Shown piece after piece: positions 1 to 6,719 of a stretch of DNA of 53,881 nt; the stretch's first letter is position 1; each line of letters opens with the position of its first letter. The position numbers and the translations under genes are program-made. Source of the stretch: an uncultured Clostridia bacterium. Its GTDB lineage: Bacteria > Bacillota > Clostridia > Christensenellales > Borkfalkiaceae. The notes under the pieces were generated by a model. That model saw only the letters and a list, made by a program, of their open reading frames with translations. It ran no database searches and was not told the DNA's origin. The stretch is from NCBI GenBank assembly GCA_947627665.1, contig CANQWX010000011.1:1-53881 (forward strand), written 5' to 3'.

Positions 1-140
1 GTCTTTTTGCTTATGAGCGTCTTTCCGTCTTTTTGGATCTGAACGCCGCTGTTGATTTTCTCAATCAAGGTTTCGCTCGCGTTCTTCTCCAGATAGGCGA
101 GGATCAGCTCTTGCGGTTTTGTCTTTGCTTCCAAGTTCAA
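1..140 (-). CDS. PcfK-like / AcrIIA9-family-like protein, N-terminal part
   Basis: The 5' end of a gene whose 3' end lies beyond the window edge. The visible 46 residues include QELILAYLEKNAS and IQKDGKTLISKK, which from memory match small Firmicutes mobile-element proteins labelled PcfK-like or AcrIIA9-family (a group that includes Cas9 inhibitors). The reading frame has no ATG. TTG at 138-140, about 12 bases after an AGGAGG, is the likely start; an ATG at 148-150 sits too close to that site and opens a short out-of-frame peptide. It is the last visible gene of the minus-strand accessory operon. The family call rests on a short segment and no activity can be claimed. Confidence 0.45.
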   Translation of the reverse strand, partial: MNLEAKTKPQELILAYLEKNASETLIEKINSGVQIQKDGKTLISKK

Positions 141-162
141 TATTTTTCATTTCCTCCTGAAA

Positions 163-399
163 TTAGGAAAGGTCATCCTTAAACGGACAACCTTTCCATA
201 GCTTTTCGTATTCTTTTAGAGTTTTGACTTCTCGGATATACCAAATAGGCTTTTCGAGCTTCGGCGGCGGTTCCCGTTCATACCAGCGAATGTGCCATAC
301 CGCCAGATCGTAAGAGTTCGTCACGCAGAAGATTTTTAATCGGGATTTCCCGTATTTCCTGTAACAAACCTTATATCCGTATTTGCAATTCTTCGTCAT
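163..399 (-). CDS. Hypothetical protein, 78 residues
   Basis: Small basic, aromatic-rich protein (several W, Y and K) with no domain I recognise. Its start overlaps the stop of the upstream gene as ATGA, so it is probably translationally coupled, with an AAGG ribosome site inside the upstream gene. It belongs to the run of small genes that makes up the accessory operon of a conjugative element or phage-like island. No signal peptide or membrane segment is visible. Confidence 0.6.
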   Translation of the reverse strand: MTKNCKYGYKVCYRKYGKSRLKIFCVTNSYDLAVWHIRWYEREPPPKLEKPIWYIREVKTLKEYEKLWKGCPFKDDLS

Positions 400-767
400 G
401 CGCCCATCCTTTGGAACAGCAGCGTAATAGCGTCACCGAGCCGCGGAAGATCTGTGTAGCAGTTGTTCCCGCCTCGATAATCCTTTGCGTGTTCCATCGA
501 TCGATAGAGGATATGGTAGTACCATTCGTTTTGCCAAAAGCGAACGTCGCTGATGCTGAAATAGGCGTATTTCCCGTTCAATGAAAAACAAGCTGTGAAC
601 TCGTAGTGGTTTTTATGCCCCCATACAAATTCCCAGCCGTGTTCTTTGCAGAGCGATTTCAGATAGTTTATGTATTTTCGCTCGAATGTCTTGTAGTCTT
701 CGCCCGTGTCGCAACCGGAAGAAAACCTGTAATTGAGATACTTTTGTAATTCTTGAAGTTTTGCCAT
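396..767 (-). CDS. Hypothetical protein, 123 residues
   Basis: Unrecognised soluble protein preceded by a good AAAGGAG site eight bases before the ATG. The sequence is rich in Tyr, Trp and His (for example FVWGHKNHYEF), as in many small proteins of Firmicutes conjugative elements. It overlaps the next gene by four bases and lies 12 bases after the upstream gene, so it is in the same operon. No catalytic motif is seen. Confidence 0.6.
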   Translation of the reverse strand: MAKLQELQKYLNYRFSSGCDTGEDYKTFERKYINYLKSLCKEHGWEFVWGHKNHYEFTACFSLNGKYAYFSISDVRFWQNEWYYHILYRSMEHAKDYRGGNNCYTDLPRLGDAITLLFQRMGA

Positions 768-779
768 AATATTACTCCT

Positions 780-1394
780 TTAATCCCAGCCCGTTTCTTT
801 GAATACGGGTTCTATTTCTGTATAGTCTATGGGCGGTTGATTTTCGATGCTGACTTCATCCCAAGCCCAATAACCGATGTATTCCTCTGTGGAATCAATG
901 GTTGGGCTGCAATAATCGCCACCGCCCAATCCGTTGCCTATACAAGTCAGAATAGGCAGAGGATGTAGACACCATTTATCAGTCATTTCGCTACGCTGAT
1001 AGTAAGCCGTGCAATTTATGTATTCTTTTTTGGTATGGTTGATAAGATACAAACCGTCGAGGGTGAAGTCGTTTTCATCTACGTCTTTTCCATCGCAGTT
1101 CCAACAACGCTTTGCCAGCATCCTGATTTTTGTGCTGTCTAACCCGTTGAAAGTTTTTATTTCTTTGCACCTGAGGAACTCTGTTGCGTAATCGCCAATC
1201 CAAGCTATACGGTTCCTTTCCTTGCGGCAATAAAGGTCAAGGCAAACGGCGTTTACAAAGTCGTTATACCACCAAGAATGTTCGGTTAGTTTTGCAAAGG
1301 TGTACTCGCTCTTGCCATTCCTAACTACATTTCTGTTATAGACGTCGAAACGTCCGTTTTGCTTTTTTACGATTGCTCTGTAATATTGTCCCAT
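780..1394 (-). CDS. Hypothetical mobile-element protein, 204 residues
   Basis: Starts MGQYYRAIVKKQNG, an N-terminus I associate with a family of uncharacterised proteins found on Firmicutes conjugative elements. It carries scattered cysteines, including a CWNCDG pair near residue 98, but no recognisable zinc-finger arrangement. An AAGGAG site lies at normal distance from the ATG. It sits in the middle of the minus-strand operon. Function unknown. Confidence 0.6.
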   Translation of the reverse strand: MGQYYRAIVKKQNGRFDVYNRNVVRNGKSEYTFAKLTEHSWWYNDFVNAVCLDLYCRKERNRIAWIGDYATEFLRCKEIKTFNGLDSTKIRMLAKRCWNCDGKDVDENDFTLDGLYLINHTKKEYINCTAYYQRSEMTDKWCLHPLPILTCIGNGLGGGDYCSPTIDSTEEYIGYWAWDEVSIENQPPIDYTEIEPVFKETGWD

Positions 1395-1405
1395 AATGCA
1401 ACTCC

Positions 1406-1594
1406 TTAATTGATTTTGTACACGGACTCCTTTGAGAATTTGTCCGTGATTTCGTAGCTATTCTTGCCGACGTGCTTGATTTCGTAAAATCCCCAGCCTG
1501 CGAAGTTTACCCGTACCCATTGGAGCAGGGAGAGAAATTTCGTGTCGATCTCGCGTGTTTCGTTCTTCCTGTAATCGTAGAGCTTTGCTTTCAT
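1406..1594 (-). CDS. Hypothetical protein, 62 residues
   Basis: Short protein starting MKAKLYDYRKNETREI, with a beta-rich look and no known motif. The GGAGG site lies just inside the end of the upstream gene and the two genes overlap by four bases, indicating coupled translation. It is part of the accessory operon. No function can be inferred. Confidence 0.5.
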   Translation of the reverse strand: MKAKLYDYRKNETREIDTKFLSLLQWVRVNFAGWGFYEIKHVGKNSYEITDKFSKESVYKIN

Positions 1595-1836
1595 TTCCTG
1601 TATTCCTCCAAATACGCTTTGTATGCCGTTTCCGCTTCCAAAAGTTCCATCACCGAGGACTTTACTTCATCGAGCGTATGTCCGAGGCAAGTAAGCATCA
1701 GGAGGTTTGTGTTTGCGCCGAATAACCGTCTGAAAGCATAATCCAGAATAAGGGTGATGTCCTTATTCTCATTGCCTGCCCTGTTCAGACAGAATACAGC
1801 GGTAAGGATGGCTGAAATTTCTTTCGTGTTTTTCAT
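1591..1836 (-). CDS. Hypothetical protein, 81 residues
   Basis: Mostly alpha-helical small protein (MKNTKEISAIL..., LLEAETAYKAYLEEY near the end) with no known domain. It has a GGGAGGATC ribosome site and four-base overlaps with both neighbours, which ties it firmly into the operon. Possibly a small helical accessory protein of the mobile element; nothing more can be said. Confidence 0.55.
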   Translation of the reverse strand: MKNTKEISAILTAVFCLNRAGNENKDITLILDYAFRRLFGANTNLLMLTCLGHTLDEVKSSVMELLEAETAYKAYLEEYRK

Positions 1837-2051
1837 CCTTCGATCCTCCCGTAAACGTCATCTGCGTAGAAGCAGCCGTTGAAACCGTTCAGGATCGCGG
1901 TGCATTTCACGCCTTTGTAGTCGGCAATGTAATATCTGCCTTTTTCGTAGTCTTCTTTTTCTTCGAGAATGGTTATCTCGTCCATTTCGTCGCTTTGCAT
2001 CTTGCCCCTGTTGAGGGAGTAGATATAGGCGTAAACTGTGTAGGGTTCCAT
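1833..2051 (-). CDS. Hypothetical protein, 72 residues
   Basis: Small acidic protein (many Asp/Glu between residues 18 and 38) with no recognised domain. A GGAGG lies about 11 bases before the ATG. It overlaps the downstream gene by four bases. Acidic small proteins are common on conjugative elements, and some are DNA mimics, but no specific similarity is seen here. Confidence 0.55.
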   Translation of the reverse strand: MEPYTVYAYIYSLNRGKMQSDEMDEITILEEKEDYEKGRYYIADYKGVKCTAILNGFNGCFYADDVYGRIEG

Positions 2052-2070
2052 CGTTATTTTACCTCCATGT

Positions 2071-2472
2071 TTAATACATTCTGACTAAACCGCCGAATTG
2101 AGGCTTTATCCCGATGCTGCCGAACTCGGAATTTTGCGTGTCGTTTATGTTTTTCACATAGACGAACACATAACCGTCTTTAAGGTCGGTTCTTTCGTCT
2201 TCCCATTCTTCTTCGTATTTGGAAACGTAAAGAAGGGAATACAGCTCGCCAAGTTCTGTGCAGTCGTGAATGACGTGGTAGACAAGCGCATCGTGTTCTG
2301 CCTCAAATTCATCGACGATCGCCTGCTGGTCGCTGTCGAGCCAATAGAGGAAACCGCCGTTTTCGGAGAGGTTGACGATACCTTCTTTGTCGAACTCTTT
2401 GATGATGTTGCCGTGAAGTTTTAACATCTTCATGCGTTCGAGTGCTTCTTGCTTCTGTTTTGCCTTTTCCAT
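2071..2472 (-). CDS. Hypothetical protein, 133 residues
   Basis: The open frame extends upstream, but ATG at 2472 is the likely start because a clear AAGGAG lies seven bases before it and the extra upstream residues look like out-of-frame translation of the neighbouring gene. The protein begins MEKAKQKQEALERMK, a short basic helix, followed by an acidic domain containing YWLDSDQQAIVDEFEAEHDA. No known family recognised. Confidence 0.6.
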   Translation of the reverse strand: MEKAKQKQEALERMKMLKLHGNIIKEFDKEGIVNLSENGGFLYWLDSDQQAIVDEFEAEHDALVYHVIHDCTELGELYSLLYVSKYEEEWEDERTDLKDGYVFVYVKNINDTQNSEFGSIGIKPQFGGLVRMY

Positions 2473-2483
2473 TTTGTAACTCC

Positions 2484-2792
2484 TTATAAATTGTTTATTT
2501 GCTCGGATTGCTCCGTAAGCATCTCTTGTATGGCATCCGCATCGTCGATCAAAGTCCTGATTGACTGCGGAACGCCTCTGACGGTGTGCATACATTCAAC
2601 CCACATGGCGGCGTGTTCGTCGGGATCGAAATTTTCTGCGTATTCGCGTATGCTCTGTGCAAATCTCCTTTTTTCGGCATAAAAGAAAAAATCCTCACCT
2701 GCCGGCGAGAATTGCGAAAGCATGATTTCATTCCCATCTGTTTGGACGCACCATCCCAACCGCTCACATACGGCTCTTTGCTTTTTTGTCAT
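2484..2792 (-). CDS. Hypothetical protein, 102 residues
   Basis: Soluble protein with the segment FDPDEHAAMWVE at about residues 55-66, which I have the impression of having seen in small mobile-element proteins from Firmicutes without any assigned function. AAGGAG precedes the ATG at normal spacing. It follows ardA by two bases, so the two are co-transcribed. Confidence 0.6.
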   Translation of the reverse strand: MTKKQRAVCERLGWCVQTDGNEIMLSQFSPAGEDFFFYAEKRRFAQSIREYAENFDPDEHAAMWVECMHTVRGVPQSIRTLIDDADAIQEMLTEQSEQINNL

Positions 2793-2794
2793 GG

Positions 2795-3352
2795 CTATCT
2801 CCTTATCTCGACGATGCCGCCGTCGTATTGGTAGAACCCATCGTAGCTGAACTGTTCCCCGTAGCTCTCGTAATCTATGTAGTTTTCAAGGCATTCGGGG
2901 ATCTGGATGCAGTCAACTTCGTGCAGAAAGTAGTAGCCCAAATCAGCCCAATCCATATCGGGATAGAGGTACATATCTTCGTCCCAATCGTCCTCGCGGT
3001 CTTCCACCCGTTGTTTCCAATAGTGGTAGTCCTCGATGTCACAGTAGATAACGGCTTTTTGGAACTTCTCATCATCGTCGAGAACGCCCGATTTTTTCAG
3101 TAGCTCAAACAGGTCTTTCGGGTGAACGTAATCCCAATTCACCGCGCCGCCATCTACAAAGTTTTCGATGTCCTGTATGAACAGTTCTTCGTCGATGCCG
3201 TTGAGCTGAAAGCCTTCCTTTTTGAGTTCTTCCTCGATTTCTTCCCAATCGTCGTAATCGTTGAGCGTAAGCCACTTCGAGCCTAACGCCCGTTCGTTGC
3301 ATTCGTTGTAACTGCCCCAAGAGCCGATAACAACTTTGACTTCATTTGTCAT
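2795..3352 (-). CDS. ardA: ArdA-family antirestriction protein
   Basis: ArdA proteins are strongly acidic B-form DNA mimics that bind and block type I restriction enzymes, protecting incoming mobile DNA. This 185-residue protein shows the family pattern: GSWGSYNECNERALGSKWL near the N-terminus, a central acidic domain (EEIEEELKKEGF, DEELFIQDIE) and the stretch WDEDMYLYPDMDWADLGYYF followed by DCIQIPECLENYIDYE. The length is normal for Firmicutes ArdA. A GGAGGG site precedes the start, which lies two bases after the DUF4326 gene. A conjugative-element setting fits its role. Confidence 0.9.
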   Translation of the reverse strand: MTNEVKVVIGSWGSYNECNERALGSKWLTLNDYDDWEEIEEELKKEGFQLNGIDEELFIQDIENFVDGGAVNWDYVHPKDLFELLKKSGVLDDDEKFQKAVIYCDIEDYHYWKQRVEDREDDWDEDMYLYPDMDWADLGYYFLHEVDCIQIPECLENYIDYESYGEQFSYDGFYQYDGGIVEIRR

Positions 3353-3353
3353 G

Positions 3354-3671
3354 TCAGTTTCCCTCCAAGTATTTCATTAAAAAATTTCTTATTGTTTCGC
3401 CGTGACACTTTTTCGGAGCGCACCAGCAAAATAATTCAAGTTTCCCGTATCGTCTGGCGATCCTGTATAATTCCCGCAAGGCGTTCGTGAAGGCTTCGTT
3501 ATGAAAAACCTGTAATGCGAAATAGTCCCTGTATTTTCGGCATACTTCTTCGCGCTCGTCCTCCGAGTGCATATAGAACGGATTGCAGAGTATCGAATGT
3601 CCTCTGTCGATCCTAACTTGATAGGGCTGAGTCGGCTTTTCGTTTCGCAGATTCTTGATTTCGATGTTCAT
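3354..3671 (-). CDS. DUF4326-domain protein
   Basis: A 105-residue protein matching DUF4326 in my memory of that family: an N-terminal VRIDRGHSILCNPF strand followed by a helical part and then LFCWCAPKKCHGETI at about residues 79-93. The conserved Cys and His residues suggest a catalytic or metal site, but no reaction is established. GGAGGAATAAACA precedes the ATG. It is co-transcribed with ardA two bases downstream. Confidence 0.75.
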   Translation of the reverse strand: MNIEIKNLRNEKPTQPYQVRIDRGHSILCNPFYMHSEDEREEVCRKYRDYFALQVFHNEAFTNALRELYRIARRYGKLELFCWCAPKKCHGETIRNFLMKYLEGN

Positions 3672-3674
3672 TGT

Positions 3675-3911
3675 TTATTCCTCCATGTTTACAAATTCAT
3701 TTACGGGGATCTTGCATTCCCCGAAGATGCCATACTCGAAGTAGGGGTCATTCATATCGCCCTTCAGATCGTAAGCTGTCTGCGTCAATCTGCCTTGATT
3801 ACTGACGACAAGCGTGATTTCCCGCCGCTGCTCGTTGACTTCGATGATGTTGAAAATGACGGTGTGATCCCCGTTGAAATGATGATATTCGCGCATATAA
3901 CTCTTATCCAT
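3675..3911 (-). CDS. Hypothetical protein, 78 residues
   Basis: Small predicted beta-rich protein (HTVIFNIIEVNEQRREITLVV) with no recognised domain. A GAGGAGG lies directly before the start. It is the second gene of the operon. No function can be assigned. Confidence 0.55.
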   Translation of the reverse strand: MDKSYMREYHHFNGDHTVIFNIIEVNEQRREITLVVSNQGRLTQTAYDLKGDMNDPYFEYGIFGECKIPVNEFVNMEE

Positions 3912-3924
3912 TTCTCCGTCCTCC

Positions 3925-4224
3925 TCAATCTGCGTATTTGTACCAGACGCGGTACTCTACTTCGAGGTAGTCGATGGTTTCGTATCTGTCTTTCTCTTTA
4001 TTGAAGATAGATACATTTTCGAGTGCTTGCGTTACGATTCCGCTGTATTCCTTGTCTCTTCCGTTGGGTACGCAGTGTCCCTTGATACCTTCGATTACCT
4101 TGATGTACGGATTCCCGTTTTTTGAGATCGCCGGGATGAACAGGTTATCTTCTGCCAAATACCCAACACCCGACCACTTTTGACTTCCATTCCTTTTGGA
4201 AACCGAACAAACCACTTTTTTCAT
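3925..4224 (-). CDS. Hypothetical protein, first gene of the accessory operon
   Basis: Protein of 99 residues starting MKKVVCSVSKRNG. The frame continues upstream, but ATG at 4224 is chosen because AAAAGGAGAAAAGAAA precedes it. It contains a VPNG turn and a C-terminal IDYLEVEYRVWYKYAD strand. Its leader and ribosome site form the left arm of a large inverted duplication; the mirror copy near 4500 has an ATG followed at once by a stop. It is probably the first gene of the minus-strand operon. Confidence 0.6.
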   Translation of the reverse strand: MKKVVCSVSKRNGSQKWSGVGYLAEDNLFIPAISKNGNPYIKVIEGIKGHCVPNGRDKEYSGIVTQALENVSIFNKEKDRYETIDYLEVEYRVWYKYAD

Positions 4225-4227
4225 TTT

Positions 4228-4500
4228 CTTTTCTCCTTTTTTCTTTTTTGCCTTTCGGCAACGGTGGGGTAGCATGGCCCGAACAGTCTTGCCTTTTCAT
4301 ATTGGAGAGGTGGGGGAAGTCAACGAAGGCGAAAAAATTTGCATAAAACAAAAAACCGCCCGAAGGCAGTCCTCGAACAAAAGCTGTTCTTTGACCGTCT
4401 TCGGGCGGATTCGTATTCAAAGCAAATTTTTTCACCCGTTTACTTCCGCCGAGGGTTATGCTACCATCCACCCGACGAAAGGCAAAAAAAGGAGAAAGAT
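4228..4500. repeat. Large imperfect inverted repeat (duplicated operon leader)
   Basis: Nested complementary blocks flank a centre near 4382: the leader and ribosome site (4228-4260 with 4476-4500), GTAGCAT/ATGCTAC (4269-4275 with 4458-4464), GAAAAAATTTGC/GCAAATTTTTTC (4331-4342 with 4422-4433) and CCGCCCGAAG/CTTCGGGCGG (4356-4365 with 4399-4408). The central loop holds GAACA-AAAGC-TGTTC, a spaced palindrome that could be an operator. The right copy keeps the AAAGGAG and an ATG at 4501, but the third codon is TGA, so its gene has been lost. Confidence 0.8.
4291..4326 (-). promoter_or_regulatory. Possible promoter of the accessory operon
   Basis: Read on the minus strand there is TTGACT, a 16-base spacer and TATGAA, between the centre of the inverted repeat and the ribosome site of the first operon gene. 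The match is moderate and coordinates are approximate. The nearby GAACA/TGTTC palindrome could be a repressor site. Confidence 0.35.
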
Positions 4501-4505
4501 ATGGC

Positions 4506-4534
4506 TTGACACTTGAAAGAGAGTTTGGTATACC
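4506..4534 (+). promoter_or_regulatory. Promoter, plus strand
   Basis: TTGACA (4506-4511), 17-base spacer, TATACC (4529-4534). No plus-strand gene follows; a strong terminator is reached about 120 bases later, so this may drive a short RNA. Confidence 0.5.
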
Positions 4535-4540
4535 GTAAAG

Positions 4541-4664
4541 GATCCGTGAGACTAAATTTGGTCGGATTTCATTCATTTTACGTCCAACTCGGTCAGCCAA
4601 GTGAACGAGAGTTCCTATTTGAACTGTTGATGTCCAAATAGGAACTCTTATTCTTTTGTTTTTT
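4541..4664 (+). ncRNA. Candidate small RNA (promoter-terminator unit)
   Basis: Between the promoter at 4506-4534 and the terminator at 4609-4664 there is no convincing reading frame. The expected transcript is about 124 bases. It could be a regulatory RNA, a countertranscript, or just the leader of a gene deleted when the right arm of the inverted repeat decayed. Confidence 0.35.
4609..4664 (+). terminator. Rho-independent terminator
   Basis: Perfect 13-base stem (4609-4621 with 4635-4647), 13-base loop, then a T-rich tail (4648-4664). Confidence 0.8.
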
Positions 4665-4770
4665 GCAGTTTCTGCGACATTTTTAGTTGTAATATTATAT
4701 ATAATTGGCTTTTATACGGCAATGGATTTTGGATGCCGTTTCTCCAAAATCGGCAGTTTGTTGTCAAAAA

Positions 4771-5205
4771 TCAAAAAACGTCAAAATCTGAACCGTCTTG
4801 TTCGATTTGTTTCGGATGATACCGCGCATATTCCTCTTCAAATTTTAACGGAGTCATGTAGCGCAAAGTCCTGTGCGGGCGTTCCGTATTGTAAAAGCGG
4901 ATATAGGTTTCAATTCCTGCTCGCAATTCCTTTTCCGATCGATAATTGGTGCGATAAAGTTCCTCCGCCTTCATATTGTGGAAGAAAGATTCGCATACGG
5001 AGTTATCGTAAGGTGTTTTCTTGCGGGAATAGGATTGAACTACGCCGCAACTCCGAAGGGCGTCGGTAAAGCTGCGCGAAATGTAATTGCTACCGTTATC
5101 GGAGTGGAAAAGCAGTCCTTGCGGCGGATTACGATTTTTGTGGGCAAGCAAAAATGTTCTTTTTGTGAGCGCCGTGCTGTTTTTCAAAGAGACTTGACAT
5201 GCGCC
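4771..5205 (-). pseudogene. IS3-family transposase (IS150-type OrfB), 3' fragment
   Basis: The translation matches the C-terminal half of an IS3/IS150 integrase-type transposase: KNSTALTKRTF, then HSDNGSNYISRSF carrying the second catalytic Asp, CESFFHNMKAE carrying the catalytic Glu, and the closing YNTERPHRTLRYMTP block. The N-terminal helix-turn-helix and first catalytic Asp are missing, so it cannot be active. Similarity stops near 5205, within about 15 bases of the ATPase fragment on the other strand, marking a deletion or insertion junction. Confidence 0.85.
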
Positions 5206-5219
5206 ATTCTGGAATATAA

Positions 5220-5582
5220 GTCCAAAATATATTCGAATTGAAAAAACCGATGAGAAAAGATTATTCCGATGGGGATAATCCCATTTCGCAATTATATAGA
5301 TATGCGGATAAAATCAAATTAGGGAAAGCCATGGATAAAGATGGGCGTCCGATTCGTGTTTCGGAGGCAACGCAATTTTATTTGTATGCACTTTGCGATA
5401 TCAATGAAAAACTAATCGGCATACTGAATCATTACGGTATTTTTCATCCGACCCCGGATCGAATGGGATATTTTGGCTATCATCAAGGTTACAACGCTCA
5501 TATTGAAATACTTTCTTATGACAAGATGCTCAGTGATTCAAAGAAGAGGAATAAAATATTATTCGACAAACTGGGGTTTTAG
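5220..5582 (+). pseudogene. C-terminal fragment of a histidine-kinase-like ATPase with PD-(D/E)XK-type tail
   Basis: The frame is open only from a stop at 5217-5219. It reads FELKKPMRKDY, which looks like the E-x-K strand of a PD-(D/E)XK fold, then NPISQLYRYADKI, GRPIRVSEATQFYLYALCD, MGYFGYHQGYNAHIEILSYD and KKRNKILFDKLGF. These features fit the tails of large bacterial ATP-binding (HSP90/histidine-kinase-like) proteins found in defence islands. The ATPase part and any start are gone; a TTG at 5238 is within the conserved domain and is not a credible start. Read as the right remnant of a gene cut by the IS3 event. Confidence 0.7.
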
Positions 5583-5646
5583 GCTGTCATATAAATTAGG
5601 AATAGATCCAATGATGCTTTACCGATCGATAGTTCTTTAAAAAAGA

Positions 5647-5680
5647 GGGGCGAGTCAAGACTGCTTGCCCCTTCTATAAT
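5647..5680 (+). terminator. Candidate terminator after the ATPase remnant
   Basis: GGGGCGAG (5647-5654) pairs with CTTGCCCC (5664-5671), one G-T pair, 9-base loop. The T tract is weak (TTCTATAAT). Confidence 0.5.
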
Positions 5681-5753
5681 AAAAATAAATACCGCAAATC
5701 AACCAGGTGATATCTTAACATAAAATTTTTTCATAAAAATCATCTAAATCCAC

Positions 5754-5782
5754 TTGACACCGCATGCCTGTTGTGATATACT
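5754..5782 (+). promoter_or_regulatory. Promoter of the XRE regulator gene
   Basis: TTGACA (5754-5759), 17-base spacer, TATACT (5777-5782), upstream of the ribosome site at 5808-5815. Confidence 0.8.
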
Positions 5783-5820
5783 GACCATAGAATGACATGT
5801 CAACAGAAGGAGGAAATTTT

Positions 5821-6588
5821 ATGGCGCAGAAATCGATTGGCGGCGGTATGAAATTAGCCGGTAAAATTAAGGCAAGACGAAATGAGTTGGGTTTGACGAT
5901 CGAAGAAGCGGCACACAAAGCGGGGGTCGGTATCAAGACATGGTGCCGTTATGAGGCAGGAGAATCTATCCGTCAAGATAAGAGCAGGGGTGTTTGTAGA
6001 GCCTTAAATTGGAAATTGTTACCGATTGAAAACGGAGAAAGCGATTTGCTCAAAGTGGAAAATTATCGGACACATGAAGCGTGGTCAAGTTATTTAGAAG
6101 AGGAGTTTGGGGAAACAGCGGCGGCTTCCTTTGCTGTGGGAAGCGATATCTTGCTGGACTATATCAAGGAAGATTTGGAAGCGCTTTCATCAAGACCGAA
6201 AGGAACACACATCGGAGAGATAGGCGCTTCTTGGTTGGCCTCCATCCTTCCCCCACAGTTTTTGACGGAATATACTTATGAGTTCTTATATTTGATGAAA
6301 ACAAGGTTGATTCACTTACGAATTCTTGCCGGAGCCGGAAGAAAAATGAGGGCGCGTAACACATTGGAGGAGATTCTTTATCTGTTGATTGTAGACGAAT
6401 CTGAATTTTTGATTGAAAGCGATTCAACATTGAGAACCGAGAAGGATTGGAAAGAATGGGTGTTCGATCTATTGGAAGATGAGGATGTGATCACATACTT
6501 GTATTCAAATGATTATCTTTCGCAAGATCACGAATATCACTTTTCTCATTGGTTGGATGAAATTTGCTATGCGGATGAGGATATATAA
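5821..6588 (+). CDS. XRE-family helix-turn-helix regulator with C-terminal helical domain
   Basis: Protein of 255 residues. ATG at 5821 is chosen because AGGAGG lies directly before it; an upstream in-frame ATG at 5797 lacks a site. Residues 10-60 form a Cro/C1-type helix-turn-helix (KIKARRNELGLTIEEAAHKA, then TWCRYEAG). The remaining 190 residues are mostly helical with a hydrophobic run (YTYEFLYLMKTRLIHLRIL) and an acidic C-terminus; no known sensor domain is seen. It has its own promoter and lies at the left side of the defence-like island, so it may control the ATPase genes downstream, but that is inference. Confidence 0.75.
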   Translation: MAQKSIGGGMKLAGKIKARRNELGLTIEEAAHKAGVGIKTWCRYEAGESIRQDKSRGVCRALNWKLLPIENGESDLLKVENYRTHEAWSSYLEEEFGETAAASFAVGSDILLDYIKEDLEALSSRPKGTHIGEIGASWLASILPPQFLTEYTYEFLYLMKTRLIHLRILAGAGRKMRARNTLEEILYLLIVDESEFLIESDSTLRTEKDWKEWVFDLLEDEDVITYLYSNDYLSQDHEYHFSHWLDEICYADEDI

Positions 6589-6663
6589 GGAAATGCCCAT
6601 CACGTAAATTTTGATAAATATGAGATAAAAATCACACAATTCTTAAAATTTGCTGCGATATAA

Positions 6664-6692
6664 TTGACTCAACGAGACTTTTCGTCTATAAT
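6664..6692 (+). promoter_or_regulatory. Promoter of the AAA/DUF4143 gene
   Basis: TTGACT (6664-6669), 17-base spacer, TATAAT (6687-6692), 28 bases before the start codon. Confidence 0.8.
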
Positions 6693-6719
6693 AAAGGCAA
6701 AAAGATAGGAGGGCGGCTT

